NCBI GenBank assembly: GCA_947034895.1
Contig: OX344764.1
Location: forward strand, 60,059,348-60,123,347
Length of the DNA: 64,000 bases
From: Rhytidiadelphus loreus
Lineage: Eukaryota; Streptophyta; Bryopsida; Hypnales; Hylocomiaceae
Direction: 5' to 3'
Shown: positions 34,701 through 43,976 of the stretch, in pieces
Layout: every line of letters starts with the position of its first letter
Numbering within the stretch: position 1 is the stretch's first letter
The notes under the pieces: generated by a model
Told to the model about the DNA's origin: nothing
What the model saw: the letters and a program-made list of their open reading frames with translations, nothing else
Databases searched by the model: none
Position numbers and translations under genes: made by a program

Positions 34701-35731
34701 ATTGTTTTGGAAGCATTCCTTTATGTACTTAACATTTTGTTTTCATTTTTGTAGACTGTGAAGTTTGGAGTTACCCTTCTCGTGAAGGACGTAGGTGAGA
34801 AAGGGCCCACAAATTTCAAGTTTAGGCAAACGAGGGCCATGACAAAAGCAAAGTGGAATCTGCAGAAGAAAGACATGGTCATCAATTACATCACGGAGGA
34901 GACAATGTTGGTCGAGAAAGAGTCCAAAATGCCTTGGCGCGGACCGCGAGAGAAAGATGCAAGGTTTCTACAATTCTTCATTGAAGGGTGCACCGACGAA
35001 GAAGATGTGGTTCTCGACTGCACCACAGCTACAGGTTAGCTAATGCTTTCAAATGATAGTTTTGATGTGAAATGTTTATTTGTGAACAACCTTACCATGT
35101 ACCTTGCATACTGCCTTCACACATTGAAGTTATAATCGTCACATGCTTTTCTTGCAGGAGCATCGATTACTGCATGTCGTGGCACAGGGCGGCATATCGT
35201 GGCTTTGGAGAAGGACGAGAATATCTTCAATGGGATTCTCCTGCCAATGAAGAAAGCAACTCAAATGGAAGGGGTGACACGAGCTCCAGAAGAAGTTTTT
35301 GCTGCTCTTGATTTAGATTCTGTGCATGTGGAGCCAATGGTGTTTACACGCAACATTAGACCTAGTAAGTAAGTTTTGTATTCAATACTGACTTGTGTGT
35401 TTTTGTATTCAACATGTCTTGCATTTCATGAATTCCAAGGATTTAACATTGAGATCTTTGTATTTGAAGGAACGAACGAGTGACGGACGGACATCGTATG
35501 AAGAAGATACGAAGACTCATTTTGAGTCCGGAAAAGTCTTACGATCTTCCAGTGTATGCGGAGAAGATGGCATCACAGTATGAACGAAATGGTTGTAGAG
35601 AACCAAAACCTCGCTTACCCAAATATGCTGCAAATGTGGTTCATTTTTTAGATGTTTCAACTTCTGAGGGAGAAGAGACTCCAGAGTCATCTTCAGGTGA
35701 GGTTTCTATGATAGAGTCCACAGCGACGTAG
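25772..35731 (+). CDS. MULE-borne ParB-like / beta-class N4-N6 DNA-methylase-like protein, 12 exons
   Basis: Exons read as 25772-25855, 30559-30735, 31307-31995, 32111-about 32194, about 32290-32484, 32573-32788, 32921-33156, 33493-34216, 34320-34667, 34755-35034, 35158-35368 and 35470-35731, about 1,170 codons. All junctions match in phase except exon 4-5, which I could not resolve. Exon 3 has an acidic region and then a ParB-like motif, FYVCDGNHRLISW. Exon 8 encodes a long Lys/Glu coiled coil and a KGKKPK basic patch. Exons 9-11 resemble a beta-class DNA methylase: VDLIIFDCQE where DPPY should be (motif IV), GCILVFHSYS (motif V), then, after the spacer, VLDCTTATGAS (motif I, SAM binding) and GRHIVALEKDENIF (motif II). 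The order IV before I is that of the beta class. The DPPY change argues against ordinary methylation. Likely nuclear; role in transposition or silencing is inference. Confidence 0.75.
25960..30530. repeat. Tandem array of about 14 copies of a 331-bp unit in intron 1
   Basis: The landmark GTTTGCGTCGTCA recurs near 26080, 26410, 26741, 27072 and so on to 30383, at steps of 331 bp (330 in one or two copies). The units are very similar. Shared variants (CTTTGCG, CTCGAGAGTTGCG, CCTATTTTTTT) recur 1,655 bp apart (five units), showing a recent five-unit duplication. Each unit has a palindrome CTCGGATCCGAG followed by GCATG. The array fills intron 1 of the methylase-like gene (25856-30558). Period 331 is not a multiple of three, so the ORFs in it on both strands are not a repeat protein. 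Confidence 0.95.
30736..31306 (+). other. Retained-intron alternative after exon 2 of the MULE methylase gene
   Basis: Exon 2 has a strong donor (CTT|GTAAGTTTT) at 30735, yet the frame stays open through it for another 96 codons to TAG at 31024. Past the TAG the same frame reads GLGEPIFIHLSSDSEED up to TAA at 31090. Splicing gives the long protein. Reading through gives a basic/acidic short protein of about 184 residues. Both could be made. Confidence 0.45.
31307..31995 (+). CDS. ParB-like exon (exon 3) of the MULE methylase gene
   Basis: The exon begins at ATG after TTGCAG, so it could also be an independent start. It has a Glu/Asp-rich stretch (about residues 15-65), then IPLCRMVPMPMVRPT, a spacer, and LKFYVCDGNHRLISWTNF. 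The DGNHR-x-x-x-W block corresponds to the G-x-R-R/HR-x-x-A box of ParB/Srx-type domains. It ends MHVMHDINK at AA|GTAAGT, and the next exon continues in frame with STEDSHVKTNLVH. Similar sequence, decayed, is at 38040-38290 in the outer element. Confidence 0.55.
34320..35368 (+). CDS. Methylase-like core (exons 9-11) of the MULE gene
   Basis: Three exons with canonical junctions (CAA ACG|GTAAGT to TTTGTAG; ACAG|GTTAGC to TTGCAG; AGTAA|GTAAGT to TTGAAG). Exon 9 holds the hydrophobic strand VDLIIFD followed by CQE instead of PPY, then the helix FHFAEENLQDNG and strand CILVFHSY. Exon 10 has KFGVTLLVKD and ends in LDCTTATG; exon 11 continues AS-ITACRGTGRHIVALEKD. The D-x-x-x-A-T-G loop and the acidic residue after the second strand match a SAM-binding Rossmann fold. 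The decayed outer copy keeps an ILDCIATIG version, so the motif predates the nested insertion. Confidence 0.7.
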
Positions 35732-36528
35732 ACTCATGAGATTGACACATCTTATGAGTTGAACTATGTGTATTCATTTTTATGTTGATTTGATTTGTGT
35801 GTTTTATGGCTACAAGTTCAGTACAATGTGTTTGATGTTTGGTATTTCTCTTACATAAAAAAAATGTAATGGAAAAATATCTCCCAAGATACAGACTAAT
35901 TAGTGGACAAATGTGGAGAATGAACCCTTACACCTTAAAGAATTGGAGAAAACGAGGTACAATTTATGTAATATACAATGCATGGGATGGGTGAAGGAAG
36001 ATGGTTGTTCAAATATCCCATGAGGATTGGATGTGATAGCATGAGCTCCCATATAACTTTCATCATGTGCTTCATCAAGCACCGTGAAGGTGCAGCTGGG
36101 AACTAATTGTTACAATTAATTGTCATAGCTATTTCCCAGCTGTTTTCATGGTTTTGCAAAGTACTAAGTAGTGGAACGATAAAAATATAAATATAAAAGA
36201 ATTAAAAAAGAACTGCAATGGTAAATTATCAATAGTAGTACGTAAAGGAGTGCGTACATCTTGGGGTCATTTCTTTACCTTCCTATTCCTACAAAACTAG
36301 CTAAATCCCTAAATACGCTAATAGCCAGTTTATATTAGACATGTTTTCGAACAAAAATGGAAGTGCCTCTAAATGTGCACAAATGATCCTAAATTTGCTG
36401 GACCTCAACTGTTTTCTGAATCCACGGTCATAGAACTTCATTTGTCCCAAAGTCCATGGTCATGGGTTTGTCACAGATTTTTTGATCAAATACAAATTCC
36501 GACACAAATTTTTCCATCACAAAAATTT
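35732..36528. other. Inner MULE 3-prime flank, no gene seen
   Basis: AT-rich sequence after the methylase-like gene up to the right-end motifs. Near 36420-36460 it has a CCACGGTCATAGAACTT motif shared with 39815-39835 near the outer right end and, in related form, with the left ends. Confidence 0.5.
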
Positions 36529-36590
36529 CCCGCTCGCGGGCTCACGGGCTCACAGGCTCACAGGCTCCCGCTCCTAGGCTCGCACAATAG
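36529..36590 (-). repeat. Tandem end motifs at the inner MULE right end
   Basis: CTCACGGG, CTCACAGG and CTCGCGGG units in tandem directly inside the right tip. They are the inverted form of the left-end motifs. Confidence 0.8.
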
Positions 36591-36598
36591 CAACCCTG

Positions 36599-36608
36599 CC
36601 TTACAATC
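36599..36608 (+). repeat. Target-site duplication, right, of the inner MULE
   Basis: CCTTACAATC directly after the right tip, an exact direct repeat of 17522-17531, 19 kb away. Confidence 0.9.
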
Positions 36609-36649
36609 GATTGAGTTTTTTGAGCTCCCAGCAGGACCCCCTATTTTTC

Positions 36650-36714
<65 letters not shown>

Positions 36715-36857
36715 ATTATTATTATTATTATTTTCCAATATTTTTTTTAATTTTTTTTTCGAATACCATAAACGAGGGTAGCACCAGGTAGCTCGAGGAA
36801 CCCCGTCCGGTCCGACTGAGGTTTTCGAGCTACCAGCCGGACCCCCTATTTTCGGTC

Positions 36858-36890
<33 letters not shown>

Positions 36891-37002
36891 TTTTAAATTT
36901 TTTTCGAGTACCCAAAACGGGGGTAGCACCAGGGAGCTCGAAGAACCCCGTCGGGTCCGACTGAGGTTTTCGAGCTACCAGCCGGACCCCCTATTTTCGG
37001 TC

Positions 37003-37036
<34 letters not shown>

Positions 37037-37150
37037 TTTTAAATTTTTTTCGAGTACCCAAAACGGGGGTAGCACCAGGGAGCTCGAAGAACCCCGTCGG
37101 GTCCGACTGAGGTTTTTGAGCTACTAGCCGGACCCCCTATTTTTGGTCAA
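36609..37150. repeat. About 3.5 tandem copies of a 141-bp unit with poly-A and TA tracts
   Basis: Each unit reads CGAGCTACCAGCCGGACCCC, then CTATTTTCGGTC, a long A run, TTTTAAATTTTAAA, and GGGGGTAGCACCAGGGAGCTC. Starts fall near 36612, 36822, 36963 and 37103. The first copy has a long A tract followed by a TA/TTA microsatellite (36655-36735). The array belongs to the outer element and begins right after the inner element's duplication, so the inner copy landed at the edge of this repeat. Its position relative to the outer methylase remnant matches that of the 331-bp array in the inner gene. Confidence 0.85.
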
Positions 37151-37889
37151 ACAAAGAAAGAAATGCCTCTTTGTTTTGCTTCAAGGCTAGTGGAATTTGA
37201 ATTACTAGTTTTAAATTTTAGTTCAAATTAGTGATTGTGGTTTGGATTGAAGAGTATGAAGTTTAGTAACTTTGGATTAAGGTTTAATATGTTTTTGAAA
37301 ATGAAATGTAATTGATGGATGAAATTTAAATAAAAACCAATTAGTTACCGATTCTTAGGGGGGCTTTGTAGTCTCTTCTTAGGTCAATTGCCTCCGACTA
37401 ATTTTGGACAAGCCTTTGCTAAATCTCCTAGAATTGATTCCTGTTTCAAGAATTTAGGAATTTTCAATGTTGAAATCAATTGGCAAGACATGGCGGGGGG
37501 GCTATAAGCATGGTACATCACACATGTGGTGCGTCATGCTTTTGAATTTGAATTTAGTTTTTTTTGGGCCATTACTATTTAGTGATACTTTTGTGGGCCA
37601 AGGATGGTTTCATTCATTCATTTTTCTAGTTATATGCAAATTTGAGAAGTTTCTGGTACTAAGATAGTTTTTGTTGACATTGATTAATTCTCGGATTTTC
37701 TTAAATTCATTTAATGTGACATCTTTGCATATATTATTGATGATCTTTATAGTGACTGTATATTAAACCAAGATTATTTGATGAGAAACATAGCTTAGAG
37801 ATTTTGTTTTATAAATTATTTTAATTTTCTTCTTAAAAATTATACATTTCATTTTGTACTTTGTAAGAATTTTCTTTTTCTTGTCTAGA

Positions 37890-39620
37890 ATTCAATTGTT
37901 AACATTGTCTTGTTGTCTCGTGTAGATTCAATTGTTCAAGTGCTATGAGGAGATGTGGGTCAAGCTTCAACCTCAAAGGTGCATCATAAAATAGTTCTTG
38001 CTGCGGATGTGGCAAGTCCATTATAACAATGACTTCGACAAATGCAAACATCGAGATATCTAGTAACAAGTCAACTAAGAAAGCTATTGAAGTCATGCTC
38101 CATTCTATTCTTTGAAGAAGTCGAAGTTCTTTGTATGGAACAAAATTCATTGTCTATTGGCGTGAATGAGTCATATTTCTAGGCTTCATCCAACAAAGAT
38201 GTCTTGGCCTATTACAGTGAATTGTATTGTTCTCAATACCAAAGACAAGATCAAATTGATCATGCAGGTTATGCATGGCATAAACAAGTGAGTGACTTCT
38301 TTTGCAAACCCATTTGGATTTTACTCGTCTACAATTTATTTGTTATTCAAGGTATATAAAAAGATTTTTCATCACCACATTGAAATTCAAATCCATTGAG
38401 GACTTCCATATAAAGACCAAATTGGTTCACATATTATATTGAGTGCAAAGGTACAATCTTCTATCCTTGTCCAAGTTTATAAAGATGTTGAGGACATTAG
38501 ATGTGAAGAAATATGTTTTCCATACATCTAGAAAAACTTGACACTGAATGCCAATTGATATTTTTCTAACTTTCATGTTCCAGGTGAGATTTAGATTATG
38601 TAGGATTGTTGTTTTTCAAATTATTATTTTGTAATTTGTGGTTTGATTAATTTATATTATTTTCTAATTGAAAAGTCACTTGAATCGTGCAACAACATAT
38701 TGTACTTGCAACGGATGCTACAAAATGAAAGTGTAATGAGACAATCCCGTTTCAAAAAGAACCCTAAACTCATCATTGCAAATGCCATGAGATTGGGAGC
38801 TAAGCAAAAGTCCACCAAGTTGTACTTGAAGATGATCGAGTTAGTCATGGTGGGTAACTTTGCTCACGGTCTTGAGTTCTTAAAAGAGGCTCACACACAC
38901 TTTAGAATTTTAGACTGCATCGCAACTATAGGTGACTATCGAATTCAATTATTATGTATTCTAAGTCTAATTCGCAAAGTGAATCTTTGAACTAATGTAT
39001 ATAATATTAATTTCAAGTGTATCTATTATTGTTTGTTATGGCATAGGCTACCACTTTGTAGCATTGGAAGAGGACAAGGACCTTTTTTACGCCATTGTCA
39101 AACGCATGAAGAAATGCACCTCAGTTGTAGCAATAACATGACCGCCACTATTAGTTGTGATATTCCAAGATCTAGACACTACGACTATGGCACCTCTTAA
39201 GTTTGCTTAGAAGTCAAAATTTTGCAAGTAAGCTAGCAATTTTTCATATCCTTTTTCTTCAAATCAAGTTTTAAGCTTATAAGTTTAACATTGTTTTACA
39301 TTTGTTTTTAGCCGTATGGAATTGACATCAGTAGATAGGATGATAAAGTCACAAAGTCTTTTCTTCAGTCTAGAGAAGAATTTTCACCTTCTTGTGTCTA
39401 TCGAGCAAATGGCATCAACATTTGCGGACTTTAGCTGCTCTAAACCAAAACGCCATAAAGATACTTATGCTTTGAAAATTTTGGATTTATAGATGGCAGT
39501 GCCTCTAAGGGTAGAGAGACTTTAAAGCCATCAACAATTGAAGGTTCTATAACCAAATCCACTACGACTTAGACTCTTGAGATTGACATATCTCTTGAGT
39601 CAAACTATAATGTGTGGATT
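37890..39620 (+). pseudogene. Decayed copy of the ParB/methylase-like gene in the outer MULE
   Basis: Blocks align in order with the intact gene. 38220-38300 (with GCATGGCATAAACAAGTGAGT) matches 31950-32000. 38400-38450 matches exon 4. 38640-38940, with an open frame ending ILDCIATIG, matches exon 10. 39050-39120 (GCATTGGAAGAGGACAAGGA) matches exon 11. 39540-39600 (GATTGACATATCT) matches the 3-prime end at 35735. Exon order is kept but many codons are shifted or stopped. It shows the gene belonged to the family before the inner insertion. Confidence 0.8.
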
Positions 39621-39863
39621 TTAGAATTATGAGTGGATTTGTGTATTTTAAGGCTACATTTTGGACATTTGCTATTTTCATTTGGATTTTTTTCATCATA
39701 ATGTCTATAAAAAATAATTGCATTTGCTTGTGGCAAAAAATATCTTCAAAATACATTTGCAAGTGCGTCAAATTTCATTAAAATGACTTCACATTTCCTG
39801 AAATTTATAATGTAATAAACCCACAGTCATAGGTCTCAACTTGTTTATACTACAAAAAAAAAT

Positions 39864-39915
39864 TCCCGCTCACAAGCTCACAAGCTCACAGGCTCATGCT
39901 CACAGGCTCACACGC
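39864..39915 (-). repeat. Tandem end motifs at the outer MULE right end
   Basis: CTCACAAG and CTCACAGG units repeated about six times before CACGCTAGCAACCCTG. Same design as the inner element's right end. Confidence 0.8.
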
Positions 39916-39926
39916 TAGCAACCCTG

Positions 39927-39936
39927 CACACTAGGC
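39927..39936 (+). repeat. Target-site duplication, right, of the outer MULE
   Basis: CACACTAGGC, an exact direct repeat of 14213-14222. The two copies are 25.7 kb apart. Confidence 0.88.
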
Positions 39937-41753
39937 ATTGATATTTAGGAAGAAGTAAAATATGGCATCTACAATTCCACTTAAAAATATAAATATAGTT
40001 GCCTAACTCCTAGGTCTACAATCCATTTTAAAAGTCATATTTACTACCATATACCATATACCATATACTACAAATACTCCATACTAATTACCCCATGAAC
40101 CTCCATACATCGACATCGACATCTTCAATTCAGTATACTTGATAAAAAATAATTTAAAAAGTCCTTCTTCATTACACAATCACCCAAACAAAATCCTATT
40201 GTATTCCATAATCACACTACTTGCTCAATATTATTGCAATCAAGTACTCTACATACATCTTAATAAATAAAAAATTAGAAAATAACCAACAACCTCTTCA
40301 CTTATTCCCCCCCTAACATTTAATTGAATTCAACAATTCCTTTCATTTATATAGAAACATTTATCAATCTTTCACTATTGCACTAAAAATTATATATATG
40401 CTACATCACTAACAACTCAATTTTCACAATGCTACAAAAGTAGATAGAATAGAGTCTCTCCAGGTACTTTATTAGAAGTTACTTTAGAAACAACATGAGA
40501 CCTACTATAGGATACATTTTTAATGTTGGAGCTAATAATTTAAAAAATATGCAAGTTATTGTAGCATCACTTTTTTGAAGCATATTGTATTACAACTACT
40601 ATACAATATATAGTAATGATACCTAGTACATAATTTACAAATCTACACAAGGGGTAGTCTTAAAAGGAAGGGCAAGAACCTACATGAAGAGCTTCCATTT
40701 TCCATCTACAAGTAGAGAAATTAATGAACAATGTCTCATTTTAGATTGTTATGTATTCATTTGCTCCAACTTAGATTTGTAGTAGGTGGTTTTCAAAGAC
40801 ATGTTGCATAAGTTAGGCTTAGCTAATATAATACTACTTGTGGGATTTTTAGTTTTCATGGTTTTTCTCCTATTATATATGTATGATTCATTTATATGAA
40901 TTGAATTTTTGAAATATGATGTTTGTATATGTATTATTTGCGTAGTTGTTGTGTTCAATAGTAGTTAGAATAATTATACATGTTGTACTAATCAATCCTA
41001 AAACCGCATATAAATTTTTGAATTACAACAGGGATATATTTGAATGCCTCAAATTTCATTTGTAGGATGTAGGAAAATGGGCAATAAATAGAAGTAGAAA
41101 AAAATAGGGGCATGTCTATTGTGAAATAATAGCTAAATAGCCCCCCAAATAAAGTTTTGATGCATGTATTTGTGGATTACAAACAAGGTATAGTTAAGTA
41201 TCTAGGAGTCTCATTCCTAACTAAGGTATGTAATATAGGAGTCACTTAATCCTAAACCCTAAACCTATTACCAAGATACTTTGTAAAAAATAATCTGATT
41301 TTTGAAACCAATAGGTGCATTTTTCATTCCTACGATGATTTGGAAAGTCATCCATCAACCACTTTTTGGCTACATCATCCTTACAAGATTAACCTTTAAA
41401 GGACAAACTTGTCTAAAGGGCATGATTTTAGGATCAAACTTAAATTTCACATAGTTTTTAAATGATGTCTTGGAACTTGACCAAGAAAATGTAGTTCCAG
41501 TAATCTCTTTTTCATTTTTTTTTCATTTTTTTCCAAAATCATTAAAACTGTAATATTTGTGACACTTTTAAGGGAGCATCTTGAAAGCTTAAAATACACC
41601 ACTTTTGAACTTTTCTACCCAATTTCTCTTAGTGTGAGCTCAAGAAGTACACCAATTAGACCATGATGTTTATCTCTATCATCTCCAATTTTGTTAGAAA
41701 TGTCATATTAATTTAAGTATTTTTATAATTATTATATATTCTTTATGAAGAAA
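39937..41753. other. AT-rich intergenic DNA, no gene recognised
   Basis: Only short ORFs with no domain. A row of ACCATATACCATATACC-like short repeats occurs near 40050. Confidence 0.5.
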
Positions 41754-41906
41754 CACTACAAGAAAATGGGGGTGTAAATGACTTGTCCACAATGACTACA
41801 CCGACAACAATGACTACAAATTAGTCATTTTGCAGTCACTTTGAAGTCATTGTTGTCGGTGTAGTCATTGTGGACAAGTCATTTATACCCCCATTTTCTT
41901 GTAGTG
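41754..41906. mobile_element. Palindromic CACTA-type MITE, 153 bp
   Basis: Begins CACTACAAGAAAATGGGGG at 41754 and ends with its inverse at 41906. The two 62-base arms are inverted copies with a single mismatch; a 29-base loop lies between. AAA flanks both sides (41751-41753; 41907-41909), giving a 3-bp duplication. The arms hold TGACTACA and GTGGACAAGTCA motifs also present at the left end of the big CACTA element (near 2570), so that family, or a sister, may mobilise it. Confidence 0.95.
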
Positions 41907-41909
41907 AAA

Positions 41910-43976
41910 TTATTTAAGAAAATCACATAAATTTCATTTTAATGCTTTTAATTATATTAATTTTTTTTTTTTTTTTGACATATATTACTACATGAGAAAA
42001 ATATCAAAATTTTGGAAGGTGTAATATAGAAATCTAATAAAGTTTGACCAAAAGGAACATGGACTGTCCTTTCCTTTCCTTTCAGGGTTTATTTATGGGA
42101 CCAAATGTGAACAGGCTCTTAAGTTACGCCAACCTTATCATTGGGATTGGAGTTCATTATAAGTTATAGCAAGTTATGCATGGCATGAGCAAATCCATTT
42201 GGAAGGCTGAACCTCGGAACTTCCAAAGTCCCAAGTCCAAACTCCAAAGTGCAAAGCCAACCAGTCTGGACGGCTTCAGGACTTCAGGTGCTACCCAACC
42301 AAAGGCACAGATGTGAAGCCTCGCTCGGCAACAAGGCACCAATTCGGCGATTCCCCTGTTCCCTCTCGGAGGCCCAACCGCCCTTCTCCCGCATTGTCGT
42401 TACCACTTGCACTGTACCGATATTCAAGCTCTTCAAGCCAGAGCCTCTTGGCACCGCTTTGGACACTCTCGCCTTGAGCAAGGAGATCCACTGGGCCTTC
42501 CACCGACGCCGATCTGGTGAGTAGTCTGCATCTTGTGGAAAATGGAACCTCCACATTGCCGGGATTCAGGTCAGTATGGGGGAGTGGGGGAGCGAGCTAG
42601 GGAAATGGTTGCGATGGATAGGGTGGGCTTAGTCTCTGTGGAAAGTTTGGGCGATTTCCTGCAAGATTGGGTGATTGTTTGCTCGATTTGGTTGAGTTTG
42701 GAGAGAATGAGAATTTTGGAGTGGATCAGGTGAGTGGGGGAGCTAGTCTGGGAAATGTTTGCGAGGTAGATTGTGAGATTAGCCTCTGTGGAAAGTTTGG
42801 GCGATTGTTTGCTCGATTTGGTTGAGTTTTGAGGAAATTGTGAACTTTTCAGTGAATCAGGGGAGTTAGCTACGGAAATGGTTGAGAGTTAGAGTGTAAG
42901 CTTAGTCTCTGTGGGAAGTCAAGGTGATACCCTGAAGATTGTGTGATTATGTGCTGGATTTGGTTGAGCTTTTGAAGTCGAAATTGTGCAAAAGGTGGAA
43001 GTAATCCCGAAATGAGCGATCTTGGGACCGCGGTTTGAGGGCGGCTATTTCAAAAGTTACTCCCGGTTAAAAATTTCTGCTCTCTTGATCCTTGTCTTGA
43101 TTTTGAAACGGCAAGTTCTTCAAATTGCAGTACCCGTGGAATGTTCTCATTCCGAGAGCTATGGCAGGTCTTTGCGACAGAAGGAGGAAGTCAAGTGGGT
43201 TGGAAAGACGCTTATGGCGTGAAAGTTCAAGACTGGATCGTTCAGAGGGTCAGTGCCATTTTTCGCACGACGGAATCCACTGTGGTGAGTGGCATTCGAG
43301 ATGAAGACGACGACAAGTAGCTAACAAAGGTGCGCTCTACTTCTTTGCGAGCACGGCGTTTCCTTTGATGAGTTCCTCGTCTGGAAATTTGGGGTATGGT
43401 GTCTTTGTTTCTGCAATCTTGTTATTAGGGCAGATCTTTTCCGATCTTCGTTTAGGGCACCGTTGCCAGTGCTCATCTCCTCTTCTTCTTCGTCTTCGAC
43501 TATACGTTTTCTGTCCCCGTCCTCGTTTCCAGTGCACGTCGTGTTTAGACAATTTCTTTATAAACCCTAAACCTGTAATCTGTTTTCCTCATTGGAATCG
43601 TGACATTCCCTTCTTGGTGAAGCGAGGATATGACCTTGACTCTCCAAGTGGAACAGCATTTCAATGAGGACAATATGTTCGACACCTGTTTGATGGGCCG
43701 CTTATACCGTGAGTGAAGAGTGAAGGACGTCGAAAGTAGGGGAAAAAATGCAGAGACTGATGAGTGTTTTTTTCTTCCATTTCCGACCTCCTTCACGCAG
43801 TGAGTGGTTAAGGTACTACGCGGCATGGTGTGATCGTCGCTTGTAGGATTTGAAAACCCTGATTCGTGTTGTCATTTTGAGCCCCAGGTAGTCAAATGTG
43901 GACAACCCATTCCACCACTCATCACAGCATTGCTCCTGATCAAGAGCAAATCTAAACCCTAACTTGACTCCCCAAA
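41910..43976. promoter_or_regulatory. Upstream region of the DUF7870-type gene; possible untranslated exons
   Basis: From about 42160 the base composition rises to that of genic DNA. ORFs on both strands near 42160-42560 overlap and show no domain. A GTGAGT at 42519 and CAG|GTCAGT near 42570 are possible donors of a 5-prime untranslated exon. Three imperfect copies of a roughly 130-bp unit (42585-42975, each with TCTGTGGAAAGTTTGGGCG or a variant) follow. The leader leads to the ATG at 43977 in a TAAACCCTAACTTGACTCCC context. Confidence 0.4.
42585..42975. repeat. Three diverged tandem copies of a unit of about 130 bp
   Basis: Repeated blocks GAGCTAG-GGAAATGGTTGCG, TTAGTCTCTGTGGAAAGT and CTCGATTTGGTTGAGTTT appear three times with variable spacing. 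They may be inside a leader intron of the downstream gene. Confidence 0.65.

Larger units (their letters stand above)
17532..36598 (+). mobile_element. Inner, well-preserved Mutator-like element carrying transposase and ParB/methylase-like genes
   Basis: The left tip CAACGATGCTAGCGTGCAAG starts at 17532. The right tip, inverted, CAGGGTTGCTATTGTGCGAG ends at 36598. A perfect 10-bp duplication CCTTACAATC flanks it (17522-17531; 36599-36608). Length is 19,067 bp. It carries two long divergent genes: a DDE/SWIM transposase on - (18799-22801) and a 12-exon ParB-like/N4-N6 methylase-like gene on + (25772-35731). A 4.5-kb tandem array lies in that gene's first intron. The inner copy sits within an older copy of the same family, and its genes are largely open, so it is the younger insertion. 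Confidence 0.9.
14223..39926 (+). mobile_element. Outer, decayed Mutator-like element interrupted by a second copy
   Basis: The left end reads CAACGACGCTAGCGTGCGAG at 14223. The right end at 39926 is the inverted CAGGGTTGCTAGCGTGTGAG. The 10 bases CACACTAGGC occur directly outside both ends (14213-14222 and 39927-39936), a perfect target duplication of the length allowed for Mutator superfamily elements (8-11 bp). After removing the inner element and its duplication about 6.6 kb of its own sequence is left. That sequence has eroded copies of both genes of the inner element: a SWIM-finger fragment near 15.1 kb and methylase-gene fragments at 37.9-39.6 kb. Confidence 0.88.

Noticed and set aside
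14223..39926. LTR retrotransposon interpretation of the large nested elements
   Set aside because: No long direct repeats, primer-binding site or reverse transcriptase. The ends are inverted, the duplications are 10 bp and the gene is a DDE/SWIM transposase.
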